From contig CALMVQ010000345.1 in NCBI GenBank assembly GCA_937873135.1, positions 15,005 to 55,825 of the forward strand: 40,821 nucleotides of DNA, read 5' to 3'. This document shows positions 9,182 through 16,999 of this stretch, one piece after another. The DNA comes from an uncultured Scytonema sp. (GTDB taxonomy: Bacteria > Cyanobacteriota > Cyanobacteriia > Cyanobacteriales > Nostocaceae). Each line of letters opens with the position of its first letter. Position 1 is the first letter of the stretch. Both the position numbers and the translations under genes were made by a program. The notes under the pieces were generated by a model, which worked only from the letters and a program-made list of their open reading frames with translations, did not search any database and was not told the DNA's origin.

Positions 9182-9255
9182 GGAATTATGGGTGCGTCCT
9201 CCAAACATTTTTTTCTACCTTGAAAAAGAGTGAGGAGGACAGCGCCCATAATTCC
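9182..9255. repeat. Long inverted repeat downstream of isrB
   Basis: Segment 9182-9202 (GGAATTATGGGTGCGTCCTCC in outline) is repeated in inverse orientation at 9234-9255 with only small differences around the central GC. The 31-nt loop contains a T-run. It ends 6 bp before the isrB stop codon, so on the minus strand it follows the gene directly and could act as transcription terminator or as the terminal hairpin of the element. Confidence 0.65.
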
Positions 9256-9261
9256 TATCTC

Positions 9262-10568
9262 TTAGACTGCTACACATAAACGCGAACTACGCTTGAATAA
9301 CTTAACCTTAGTCGGACTGAATTGTCCTAACCTATGCCAGTTGTGGTCATACACAGAGATGTTTTTGGTTTTCTCTGTTTGGGTATAACCACCAATCCAT
9401 CCGATATAAACAATCCCTGCTTTCTCTGCCTTAACTAAGTCACCAGAACGAAAACCAAATGGTGTTACGGTTCCACCTTTACGTTTTCGATGATTTGGAG
9501 AAACATTTACTGGATTCTCAAAATGCAGTTGACGACGGAACACTCTTAGGCGACTAATGACTTTGAATGGCGCGGGTGTGACAACAACTTGACCTACCCA
9601 GCGATGTCCATGACTATTGGCAGTATGGAATTTCTCAAACTGCAGAAAATTGCTAGCAGCCAAAGCTATGCCGTCATGAGCGTGAGTTTCTGGTGTTTGC
9701 TTTTCCTTGTTTTTCTTGTCTTTAGCTAATCCTAATTGCTGCCTGAGAATGGAAGTTTGCCAACCGTCTCACCAAAAGACTGAAAAATCTGCCAGCCTCA
9801 TTACAAGTAAGGGGTTTAGAGCCAACGTTGAAGCGGAAAAATCGCCCCAATTGTCAACTGGTATACAAAAAGAACAACTTTTCATGGGGCGATTTTTCCG
9901 GAGGCTGGCAGATTTTTCTAGGTAAAAGCCCAACCCTCTTGAGTATTGGTAGGCACAATAGTGTTCAGCCATGACAACATGGTTTTTTGACCAACCATCA
10001 CAGGGCTAAATCCTTTAGTGCCCTTAGCTTTCACAATTTCGTAAGTGATTTGAGTAATCGGAAATAGTTTGACTAGTTCCTTAGTTACTCGTAATTCCAA
10101 CTCTTTGTTAGCGCGAATGCTTGGTGGTAATTTGTTCTGTTTGCGATTGTCAAAACGCTTTTGACGGTGCGCTCTTTGATGAAATGGGACTTGACGTAAA
10201 GCTCGCGGGAGAGAATCTTCTCTCCCGCAGACTTTACGATTTATGCGCCTACCACGTCTAGCACGTCTTAAAATACGTCGCCCTGACATCTTTTTAGTGA
10301 TTTCCGGAAAAGGCAGAATTAGGTGTGCCATAAACAAAGTAAACTTTGCTGATTGTATTGCCGCACCTGTAAATTTCTTACCCGGGTCTAAACCTAACGC
10401 AATAGACTGTGTTTCTGTCCCTGACGGTTCTGTTAATAACTGAATGCAAAAAACATTCAGGTCGTTATGTACAATTTTTGCTTTACCATCTTTTAGCCAA
10501 CGCCTAGCACGGCTAGGTTTTGTTGGCATAAGTGGTCCGCCGTCTTGATCTAATACTGGTACTCGCAT
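9262..10568 (-). pseudogene. isrB: IsrB (HNH-less IscB-family RNA-guided nickase), split by a small insertion
   Basis: Two frames encode the halves of one protein of about 378 residues. Half 1 (9930-10568) has the N-terminal PLMP motif (DGGPLMPTKP), RuvC-I (ALGLDPGKKFTG, Asp61), the arginine-rich bridge helix (RRILRRARRGRRINRK) and RuvC-II (ITQITYEIVKAKG). Half 2 (9262-9759) continues with QTSILRQQLGL, RuvC-III (HAHDGIALAASNF) and the C-terminal RNA/target-interacting region. There is no HNH domain between RuvC-II and RuvC-III, which distinguishes IsrB from IscB. IsrB uses an omega RNA to nick DNA and is carried by IS200/IS605-type elements. Start: the ATG at 10568 follows GGAGGT (10580-10585 on the plus strand as ACCTCC) and places PLMP at the expected position; an upstream TTG frame covers the RNA and is unlikely. 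The insertion at 9766-9929 brings in a stop (TAG at 9918-9920), so full-length protein cannot be made. Confidence 0.88.
9760..9935. mobile_element. 164-bp MITE-like element with 6-bp target duplication, inserted in isrB
   Basis: Arms of 18 bp, GAAAAATCTGCCAGCCTC at 9782-9799 and its exact complement at 9901-9918, enclose a second pair of 16-bp arms at 9834-9849 and 9885-9900 (CGGAAAAATCGCCCCA and complement). CCAACC occurs at 9760-9765 and again at 9930-9935, in line with a 6-bp target duplication around element 9766-9929. Deleting 9766-9935 joins GAG-GGT-TGG to CAA-ACT in frame and yields an uninterrupted isrB. The element has no gene, so it must move with a transposase from elsewhere. Outermost ends match only imperfectly. 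Confidence 0.85.
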
Positions 10569-10800
10569 AAAGTGATAAACCTCCGAGTAAAGTAATAAGT
10601 CCCTTAGCCCACCGCTACCAAAATGTCCTTTCTGCAAGCACCAATAATCAGTCGGTTTGTAAGTAATCCAGACTAGGGAAATATCTGGTAGTACGTATCA
10701 GGTAACGGCTTAGGCTAGTCTACTGTTACCTTGAAAGCTGATTCTTCCAAGCCTACACCGTACCGCCTAAGCGGTTGGTGTAGGTAGTTGACTGTCCTCT
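10569..10800 (-). ncRNA. Omega RNA / HEARO-type RNA upstream of isrB
   Basis: The 5' region of IscB/IsrB genes encodes the guide RNA known as HEARO or omega RNA. Here the DNA upstream of isrB is strongly structured on the minus strand. Plus-strand 10751-10783 folds as CCTACACC/GGTGTAGG outer arms with ACCGC/GCGGT inner arms. GGTAAC (complement of 10724-10729) pairs with GTTACC (complement of 10700-10705). The loop of the first hairpin (CTTAGG) could pair with CCTAAG inside the second as a pseudoknot. A third conserved-looking part runs to the ribosome binding site of isrB. The 5' boundary is estimated; guide sequence would come from DNA just beyond it, at about 10785-10830. RNA class is inferred from position plus structure; it is not aligned to a model. 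Confidence 0.65.
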
Positions 10801-10888
10801 AGTTGCTCTTCCTTTATCTGAACAGCCACAGTTTGTAACTCAAATAGGATTGCTATATTAAACAAATGGCAAACCGGAGAAAAACACT

Positions 10889-11731
10889 ATGACTACAAGC
10901 ATCGAGCGTGCGGTAAAACCCTCTCTTTTCCCAGACCATACTCAATTACCAGACGAAGACGGCACTTTTGTGAAAAATTTTCAACAGCATCCTCAGAGTA
11001 TTATTTTAACAGACTCAATTGGTCCTGTTTTAGAAAAAGTTCATCCGGATGGTCAATATGCTATCGGACAAGATTGTGGCATCTACTGGAGAGAAACTGA
11101 TCCTCCAGAAAAAGGTGCAGAAGCACCTGACTGGTTTTATGTTGGCAACGTACCTCCAACATTCAATGGAGAAATTCGACGCTCTTATGTACTTCGACGA
11201 GAATACATTCCTCCGTTAATCGCATTAGAGTTTGCTAGTGGTGATGGTTCAGAAGAAAGAGACGCAACACCTTTATCTGTGAGCGCAGAAGGCGAAAGCA
11301 CAAAACCCGGCAAGTTTTGGGTCTACGAAAGAATTATCCATATTGCTTATTATGGTATCTATGAAATCAAAACAGGCAAATTAGAAGTTTACAACTGGGT
11401 CAATGGTTGTTATCGTCTCATGCAACCAAACGAACAAGGTCGTTATCTAATTGAGCCATTGGAAGTAGAATTAGGTTTATGGTCAGGAAGTTATCAAAAT
11501 CAAGCCCAACTTTGGTTACGTTGGTGGGACACTTCTGGTAATATGTTACTGATTGGTAGTGAGCGTGCCGAAACAGAACGTGAGCGTGCCGAAACAGAAC
11601 ATGAGCGTGCCGAAACAGTAGAAAAAGCACAACGAGATGCAATACCCCGGCTACTTGAGTTAGGACTAAATATTGAACAAATAGCATCCGCGCTCTCATT
11701 GTCTGTGGAAGAAGTCCAGTCCCACATGTGA
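10889..11731 (+). CDS. Uma2 (DUF820) family PD-(D/E)XK-like protein with charged C-terminal tail
   Basis: A 280-residue member of the Uma2/DUF820 family, abundant in cyanobacteria and predicted to have a restriction-endonuclease-like fold. The core shows GQDCGIYWRETDPPEKGAEAPDWFYV, REYIPPLIALEFASGDGSEERD (the strand with the acidic E and following D) and the later KFWVYERIIHIAYYGIYE segment. After residue 222 comes a heptad-like tail of SERAETERERAETEHERAET, coded by three 21-bp repeats, then a small helical end LELGLNIEQIASALSLSVEEVQ, as in Rpn/DUF4351-like tails. The ATG follows GGAGA by a suitable gap. The gene lies directly beyond the presumed 5' end of the isrB element, so the element may have entered its promoter region. 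Cellular role is unknown. Confidence 0.8.
   Translation: MTTSIERAVKPSLFPDHTQLPDEDGTFVKNFQQHPQSIILTDSIGPVLEKVHPDGQYAIGQDCGIYWRETDPPEKGAEAPDWFYVGNVPPTFNGEIRRSYVLRREYIPPLIALEFASGDGSEERDATPLSVSAEGESTKPGKFWVYERIIHIAYYGIYEIKTGKLEVYNWVNGCYRLMQPNEQGRYLIEPLEVELGLWSGSYQNQAQLWLRWWDTSGNMLLIGSERAETERERAETEHERAETVEKAQRDAIPRLLELGLNIEQIASALSLSVEEVQSHM
11561..11623 (+). repeat. Three 21-bp tandem repeats in the Uma2 gene
   Basis: Three consecutive 21-bp units, each beginning GAGCGTGCCGAAACAG, at 11561-11581, 11582-11602 and 11603-11623. They encode the seven-residue unit ERAETER/ERAETEH/ERAETVE, a heptad that extends a charged helix. Near identity at DNA level points to slippage-type expansion. Confidence 0.9.
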
Positions 11732-12040
11732 CAATTTATCAACCGCACGTTCAACACATTAAATATGGAAGAATCTACTACACAACTAAGCCGAACTTAG
11801 ACAAGTTCACCAACGTTCCAATTTAAATATTGAATCTGCTCGACTGGTGCCAAAAGCAAATTACAGCACATCATCACAGTAGCACCGATGAACTTGGTTC
11901 GGATTTGGCAGTGGTGGACAAAAGCTAGTAACTTTGGGAAAAGTATTTCTCGATTTGCGGTTAATCGCGTATAAAATTTAACTTTCTCAAATTCGCCAAC
12001 AGAGTCATATAAATGCGCGAACCCACATAGGGGAAAAACG
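11732..12040. other. 309-bp gap with an unassigned minus-strand open frame
   Basis: No gene is assigned. On the minus strand, codons from about 12066 down to a TAA at 11797-11799 have no stop for nearly 90 codons. They include FAHLYDSVGEFEKVKFYTRL, FPKLLAFVHHCQIRTKF and IGATVMMCCNLLLAPVEQ. The frame has no good start and overlaps the 3' end of the OsmC gene. I do not recognise the sequence. It could be the tail of a decayed gene (transposase or other) or chance. Confidence 0.25.
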
Positions 12041-12520
12041 TCACTGGCTAGATATAATGATGATTTCGGCAGAGTGCCGAACTGGGAAATTCATGGAATT
12101 AGCAACGAAGCACATCTTGTGGGCTTCATTGTGCAGACGGATTGCCGCTTCGATGTCCGCACTGCGGGTAATAGTGACGTGAGGCTTCAATGTTACTTCG
12201 GTAAAGCGCCCGCTTCCGTCGCTTGCTTCCTCCATTACACCGACTGGGTTATCAACATAAGCTGTCACAACGATTCCCGCGCTGGCGCATAAGTGGAGAT
12301 ACCAGAGCATATGACAGGCACAGAGCGACGCCACAAGAAGTTCTTCGGGGTTATATCGTGTTGGATCGCCCCGGAAGGATGGATCTGACGAGCAATGGAT
12401 CTGAGGTTTCCCGTCGCTTTGGATATTGTGGTTACGGCTGTATGCGCGATAACTAGCAGTACCTTCCCAAAGATTGCCAGTCCAAGTGACGGCAAGCGAA
12501 TAGACGTGAGTCTTAGTCAT
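12041..12520 (-). CDS. OsmC family protein (organic hydroperoxide reductase-like)
   Basis: A 159-residue OsmC/Ohr-fold protein. The two conserved cysteines are present: one in the helix start SLCACHMLWYLHLCA near residue 88-90 and one in AHKMCFVANSMNFPV near the C-terminus. The motif RYNPEELLVASLCACHM is diagnostic. OsmC proteins reduce organic hydroperoxides with thiol cofactors in the cytosol; this subgroup (with YDNPVGVMEE-like centre) is close to the OsmC-like proteins often labelled peroxiredoxin-related. It is on the minus strand between plus-strand exporter genes, so it is not part of an exporter operon. A protective role against peroxides is inferred from the family. Confidence 0.88.
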   Translation of the reverse strand: MTKTHVYSLAVTWTGNLWEGTASYRAYSRNHNIQSDGKPQIHCSSDPSFRGDPTRYNPEELLVASLCACHMLWYLHLCASAGIVVTAYVDNPVGVMEEASDGSGRFTEVTLKPHVTITRSADIEAAIRLHNEAHKMCFVANSMNFPVRHSAEIIIISSQ

Positions 12521-12929
12521 TTTTAAGTATTACTCCCTTTCTGCTAGAAGAATACCGATAAAAAAAACCGCAATAGACTTGGGCAGTGCTTTGGCTCGCT
12601 GTGCGCTGTAGAAGGGTTAGCCCGAACTCACGGCGACTGGCTTTCATACTCTGCCGACAGTCACGCACCTGCCCGCGCCAAGAGCGCCAAGAAAGAAGAT
12701 TAAGAAGATAGGTAATCTTATACCGAGAAGGGAGTAATTATGATAGGAGTGAGTGCAACTGCCAACCCAGGCATAAAGATTCTAGTACAGTCCACCGAAC
12801 AGTATGGTGGAAATTCGGATGTAATAGTGACAGTTTTGCGTGTATAAAGAAGCACGTGCTAAAAAATGCCTCAGGATTATATGATAGAATATTTATTCGT
12901 TCCTGGATACAAAAATACCTATCTTCCTT

Positions 12930-13038
12930 TTGATTTTCTTGGTGTCCTTGGCGTCTTCTGGTGCGAGACGCTGCTTTGTACTCCTTCGGGGAAGCAAGCG
13001 TGACAAGGAGCCTGTCCGACTGGACTTGGCGGTTCATT
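12930..13038. repeat. Dispersed CTTGGCGTTCTTGGCGTC-type repeat interrupted by a 69-bp palindromic insert
   Basis: The outer parts, TTTTCTTGGTGTCCTTGGCGTCT (ending 12956, in outline) and CTTGGCGGTTCATT (from 13025), match the uninterrupted copy at 36239-36275, where the two parts are continuous. The intervening 12957-13024 contains palindromic blocks such as CTCCTT and AAGGAG. This is a nested insertion of one small repeat into another. Repeats of the first type are common in Nostocales intergenic DNA. Confidence 0.6.
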
Positions 13039-13043
13039 AAATT

Positions 13044-13142
13044 GTCAGAATTTAGGAGCCAGAATAATTAAAGATTCCTTTCAAATTTGATGAAATGAAT
13101 ATACCAACAATCATAGACTCTTTATAAATTCTAAATTCTGAC
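13044..13142. repeat. 12-bp inverted repeat pair before the second ABC gene
   Basis: GTCAGAATTTAG at 13044-13055 is exactly complementary to CTAAATTCTGAC at 13131-13142, with 75 bp between. This may be a tiny MITE or a long-range RNA stem in the leader of the ABC gene that starts at 13243. No clear target duplication was seen. Confidence 0.5.
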
Positions 13143-13242
13143 GGCTGTCTGCTGAATTATTACATCAAATGAGGTATTTATTTCTAGAAGTTTGAGAGTA
13201 AATTGGCATTCAATCAAAATTTTTACAAAAACTATTGAGTGA

Positions 13243-15933
13243 ATGGAAGTTCTATATCGCCTCAAAGAAAATGAAGTTTTGCTGCTAAATGATCCAGAAA
13301 AAGTGTGGATTGTAAAAACAGGAATAGTATCAATATTTGTAACAAAGATCTTGGATGGAATACCTGTAAGTGTAGAAACACAGAGAGCCTCATATAAACG
13401 ATATCTCTTTAACGCAGGCACTCTTGAGGCGTTATTTGGTGTGGCAACTGCTCATCAAGAATCTTTAGGTTTAGTAGCAGTAGCCAGGGAAACAACAGAA
13501 TTATCTCAGATAACAATGGCAGCGTTGGTAGCACAAATAGCCTTAGAGGAAGCTAATGCGATCGCCCTCATAGAAGGTTGGCTTGACCACTTACATCAAA
13601 CCTTCAACAATAGCATAGTGGCTAAAGAGGAACGCTATTTAATATTACAAAACCCAGAAAAAATAAATGAAATATCTAATATTTTATCTGAAATTAATGC
13701 TTCTACTATTAATAGCATAAATTTGCTCAAACAGCAGGGAGAAGAAATAGAGTTTCGCTCTTTTCAAGAACGAGAAGAACTTAACGCTCAGGTCATAGAC
13801 TCAGCACTTTATAAGTTAGCTTCTGTACTGCAACCAGAACAACAAACTACATTTCTTCAGTCAGGAACACCTCTGCTAGTAGCAGTGGGAGCAGTGGCAC
13901 GAGCAATGGGAATAACCATCACTTTGCCAACACAATCGGAAGATGTGAGTCGAGTGAAAGATCCAGTGGAGGCTATAGCTCGTTCCTCTCAAATTCGTAC
14001 TCGTCGTATCACCTTAGAGGGTAATTGGTGGCTTCATGAGTCTGGTCCTCTGTTAGCTTATACCAAAGAAGAACAGCTGACGGTGGCTTTGTTACCAGTA
14101 GGTAGCCGTTACATTTTGTTCGATCCTACAAGCAGACAAAGCACACCTGTAAATCAGGCAGTCGCCGCAACATTGGCACGAGAAGCTTACCAATTCTACC
14201 GTCCTTTACCCAACGTTATCAAAAATGTGATTGCGTTGTTTCAGTTTGGGATCAAAGGTTATGAAAAAGACATTGCGTTCATTTTCGCAGCTGGGATTGT
14301 TGGCTCTTTGCTAGGAATGGTGGTACCTCAAGCAACAGCCCTTTTGGTTGATAATGCGATTCCAGATAGCGATCGCAGCTTGTTAGGGCAAATAGGAGGA
14401 GCGTTGTTCGCACTTGCAATTGGAAGATCAGCGTTTGGGATGTTCCAAGGAATCATTTCGCTGCGAGTAGAAAACGCTGCTGATAGTGCGATACAGCCAG
14501 CAATTTGGGATCGACTGCTGAGATTAAGTCCAGCATTTTTTCGCGAATATTCCTCTGGTGATTTGCTAAACCGTGCCTTATCGATAAACCAGATTCGTCA
14601 GAAACTCTCGGGAGGAACACAACGCACTTTATTGAGCGGACTGTTTGCCCTACTGAACTTAGTACTGATGTTTGTTTACGACTGGCAACTCGCTCTTGTC
14701 GGGGTAGGTGTAACCCTTTTCACAACTGTTGTCACCACTGTTGCTAGTTTGCTGGTTATACGCCAATTGCGACGACAGCAAGAATTGGATGGTGAGATTA
14801 ATGGGTTAATTGTACAACTCATTAATGGGGTCACCAAGCTGCGAGTGGCAATGGCAGAAGAACGGGCATTTGCAGCTTGGGCAGATCGTTACAGTCAGCG
14901 CATCAGGCTCAAGGCCGATTTCCAACTTATTAGAGACAACGTCTCGGTATTTAATGAGGTACTTTCTTTAGTCACTGCGGCGCTGCTGTTTTGGTTTGCA
15001 GTTGCATCTATTAGTGCGGCTCAAGCAGGAGGACTGACAGTAGGCAAGTTTTTGGCTTTTAATTCTGCCTTGGGCATTTTTATTGGGGGAGTGAGCGACC
15101 TCAGCAATACTTTGACTGACATCTTAACAATTGTGCCACTATGGGAGCGAGCAGAACCAATTTTGCAAGCCGAACCGGAATATAATCATACCAAGGCAAA
15201 CCCTGGCTCGTTGATCGGTCGCGTAGCTTTAAATAATGTTACCTTTCGCTATCGTGAGGATGGGTTGCCGATTCTGAATGATGTCAGTCTCCATGCAGAT
15301 CCAGGGGAATTTGTAGCGATCGTCGGACCGTCAGGAAGTGGAAAGTCAACTATACTTCGGTTATTACTAGGATTTGAGACTGCCCAGTCAGGAACAGTTT
15401 CTTATGATCGCTTTGACTTGGCAGAACTAGATCTTGAGGCAGTACGAAGACAATTGGGGGTAGTGCTGCAAAATGGTCGCATTGGCACAGGCTCTATTTT
15501 TGAGAATATCACTGCAGGAGCTTTGGTGTCACATGACCAAGCCTGGGAAGCCGCGCAAATGGCAGGTTTGGCTCAAGATATCCAGCTTTTTCCTATGGGA
15601 TTACATACTGTTATCAGTGAGGGCGGTACCAATCTTTCTGGGGGACAACGACAACGATTGTTAATTGCTAGGGCGCTTGTCAATCAACCAAAAATTATTT
15701 TGATGGATGAGGCAACTAGTTCTTTAGATAACCGCACCCAAGCGATCGTCTCTGAGAGTTTAGATAAGTTAAAGGCTACTCGGATAGTGATTGCCCACCG
15801 CCTCAGTACAATCCGCAATGCTCACCGAATTTATGTCATGCAAGCAGGTTGCATAGTGCAAGTAGGTACCTTTGAGGAACTGGTTAATACTGAGGGGTTA
15901 TTTGCTCAACTAGTAGCCAGACAAATGGAATAA
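13243..15933 (+). CDS. NHLP/NHLM-type second ABC transporter (ATP-binding/permease, no peptidase)
   Basis: An 896-residue protein of the second ABC type that accompanies C39 exporters in NHLP/NHLM peptide-export loci. Residues 1-130 (VLYRLKENEVLLLNDPEKVW, GIVSIFV, RYLFNAGTLEALFG) resemble a degenerate cyclic-nucleotide-binding-like beta barrel, not a peptidase. Residues 130-330 are a linker region of the family. Membrane helices lie at about 340-620 (IAFIFAAGIVGSLLGMVV and TTVVTTVASLLVI among them). The ATPase domain at about 660-896 has Walker A GPSGSGKST, signature NLSGGQRQRLLIARAL, Walker B IILMDEATSSLD and H-loop IAHRLST. All ATPase motifs are intact. It lies 4.2 kb from its usual partner (6759-8993). 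Start ATG at 13243 has no strong Shine-Dalgarno. Confidence 0.88.
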   Translation: MEVLYRLKENEVLLLNDPEKVWIVKTGIVSIFVTKILDGIPVSVETQRASYKRYLFNAGTLEALFGVATAHQESLGLVAVARETTELSQITMAALVAQIALEEANAIALIEGWLDHLHQTFNNSIVAKEERYLILQNPEKINEISNILSEINASTINSINLLKQQGEEIEFRSFQEREELNAQVIDSALYKLASVLQPEQQTTFLQSGTPLLVAVGAVARAMGITITLPTQSEDVSRVKDPVEAIARSSQIRTRRITLEGNWWLHESGPLLAYTKEEQLTVALLPVGSRYILFDPTSRQSTPVNQAVAATLAREAYQFYRPLPNVIKNVIALFQFGIKGYEKDIAFIFAAGIVGSLLGMVVPQATALLVDNAIPDSDRSLLGQIGGALFALAIGRSAFGMFQGIISLRVENAADSAIQPAIWDRLLRLSPAFFREYSSGDLLNRALSINQIRQKLSGGTQRTLLSGLFALLNLVLMFVYDWQLALVGVGVTLFTTVVTTVASLLVIRQLRRQQELDGEINGLIVQLINGVTKLRVAMAEERAFAAWADRYSQRIRLKADFQLIRDNVSVFNEVLSLVTAALLFWFAVASISAAQAGGLTVGKFLAFNSALGIFIGGVSDLSNTLTDILTIVPLWERAEPILQAEPEYNHTKANPGSLIGRVALNNVTFRYREDGLPILNDVSLHADPGEFVAIVGPSGSGKSTILRLLLGFETAQSGTVSYDRFDLAELDLEAVRRQLGVVLQNGRIGTGSIFENITAGALVSHDQAWEAAQMAGLAQDIQLFPMGLHTVISEGGTNLSGGQRQRLLIARALVNQPKIILMDEATSSLDNRTQAIVSESLDKLKATRIVIAHRLSTIRNAHRIYVMQAGCIVQVGTFEELVNTEGLFAQLVARQME

Positions 15934-16123
15934 AATATCAAAAACAGGTGCCAACGGTAATTTTAGAATTAGTTATAATTTATACAGAGTTTTTATTTCT
16001 GATGAATGGCAACACAATCGGCAAATGATAGCCTTGCTGATCCCACCCCATCTTGAAAGTGCAGAGGAAGTTGTTGCTTTTGTGAAAGACCACCATTCCT
16101 TGAGTGGTAGTACAGTATAGGGT

Positions 16124-16999
16124 ATGAAAACACAAGATAGCGCAGATCTTATTAAAGATAGACAAAACAATGTTTCTGCTAAACCATTTGTTAAATGGGC
16201 AGGGGGCAAGACTCAGCTATTGCTAGAGTTAACCTCACGAGTACCTCAAACATTTCAACGCTACCATGAGCCGTTTCTTGGAGGAGGAGCACTCTTTTTT
16301 TCCCTTCAACCAGAAAATGCCTTCCTTTCAGATGTAAATGCTGAACTTATTAATGTATATAGAGTCGTCAAGAACAATGTCGAGAAACTTATCGCCAGTC
16401 TGACACAACACGTCTACCAAGAATCATATTTTTATAAAATTCGAGAAGCAGACAGAACTGTAGAATATACCACATGGAACAACGTCCAAAAAGCGAGTCG
16501 TCTTATTTATCTGAATAAAACCTGCTTTAATGGACTTTACCGCGTCAACTCTAAGGGACAATTCAACGCTCCTTTTGGGGATTATCAAAATCCAAAAATC
16601 TGTGATCCAGAAAATCTACGTGCTTGTAATAAAGTGCTTCAGAGTGCAACACTCACAAGTAGCTCATACCTGTATATAGAAAGACACGTACATCAAGGGG
16701 ATTTTGTGTATTTCGATCCACCGTATGCTCCCCTCAATACTACCTCAAATTTTACCAACTATTCAAAGAATGGTTTTAGTACAGAGAACCAAGAGACACT
16801 TCGAGACTTATGTGTAAAACTTGACAAAAAGGGTGTCTTTTGGATGCTCTCAAATTCCGCTGCGCCACTCATTCTCGATCTCTATAGTGATTACAAGATT
16901 GAGATGGTGGAGGCATCAAGAGCGATCAATTCAAAGGCGGGGAAGAGGGGTAAAATTAAGGAGGTTATTGTCAGAAATTATGACGGGCTATGCGAATAA
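16124..16999 (+). CDS. Dam-type (D12 class) N6-adenine DNA methyltransferase
   Basis: A 291-residue alpha-class adenine methyltransferase. S-adenosylmethionine motif PFVKWAGGKTQLL is at residues 25-37, the FxGxG-type motif PFLGGGALFF follows, and the catalytic DPPY is in VYFDPPYAPL near residue 197. The middle LIYLNKTCFNGLYRVNSKGQFNAPFG is characteristic of Dam/DpnM enzymes, which methylate adenine in GATC; that specificity is inferred. GATC lies within the HIP1 octamer common in this genome. The downstream nuclease gene overlaps the last 20 bp, so the two are co-transcribed and probably form a restriction-modification pair. Upstream, 15950-16120 has an open frame without start (reading SDEWQHNRQMIALLIPPHLE) that I cannot assign. 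Confidence 0.9.
   Translation: MKTQDSADLIKDRQNNVSAKPFVKWAGGKTQLLLELTSRVPQTFQRYHEPFLGGGALFFSLQPENAFLSDVNAELINVYRVVKNNVEKLIASLTQHVYQESYFYKIREADRTVEYTTWNNVQKASRLIYLNKTCFNGLYRVNSKGQFNAPFGDYQNPKICDPENLRACNKVLQSATLTSSSYLYIERHVHQGDFVYFDPPYAPLNTTSNFTNYSKNGFSTENQETLRDLCVKLDKKGVFWMLSNSAAPLILDLYSDYKIEMVEASRAINSKAGKRGKIKEVIVRNYDGLCE

Larger units (their letters stand above)
12521..13242. other. 722-bp non-coding, repeat-rich stretch upstream of the second ABC gene
   Basis: No supported gene; the only minus-strand frame (12738-13037) runs through repeats and lacks any recognisable motif. The first third shares the order of short blocks CTAGAAGAATA, CTCGCTGTG and AGATAGGTAATCTTA with 4429-4520. The middle holds a copy of a dispersed repeat (12930-13038) that also occurs at 36239-36275. 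The last part contains a widely spaced inverted repeat at 13044-13142. Any promoter of the second ABC gene must lie in this block. Confidence 0.5.

Noticed and set aside
9918-10637. Independent short gene starting at the TTG at 10637
   Set aside because: The extra N-terminal residues run through the omega RNA; a Shine-Dalgarno and the PLMP motif support the start at 10568, and the 3' end is created by the insertion.
12738-13037. Minus-strand 99-codon frame
   Set aside because: It runs through dispersed repeats shared with 36239-36275 and has no recognisable motif or ribosome binding site.
15950-16120. Open frame reading SDEWQHNRQMIALLIPPHLE before the methyltransferase
   Set aside because: No start codon upstream, overlaps the ABC gene end in another frame, and no family recognised; could be a remnant but not supported.
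16821-16979. N-terminal extension of the PD-(D/E)XK nuclease
   Set aside because: This segment is only the methyltransferase gene read in another frame; the ATG at 16980 with AAGGAGG upstream is the better start.
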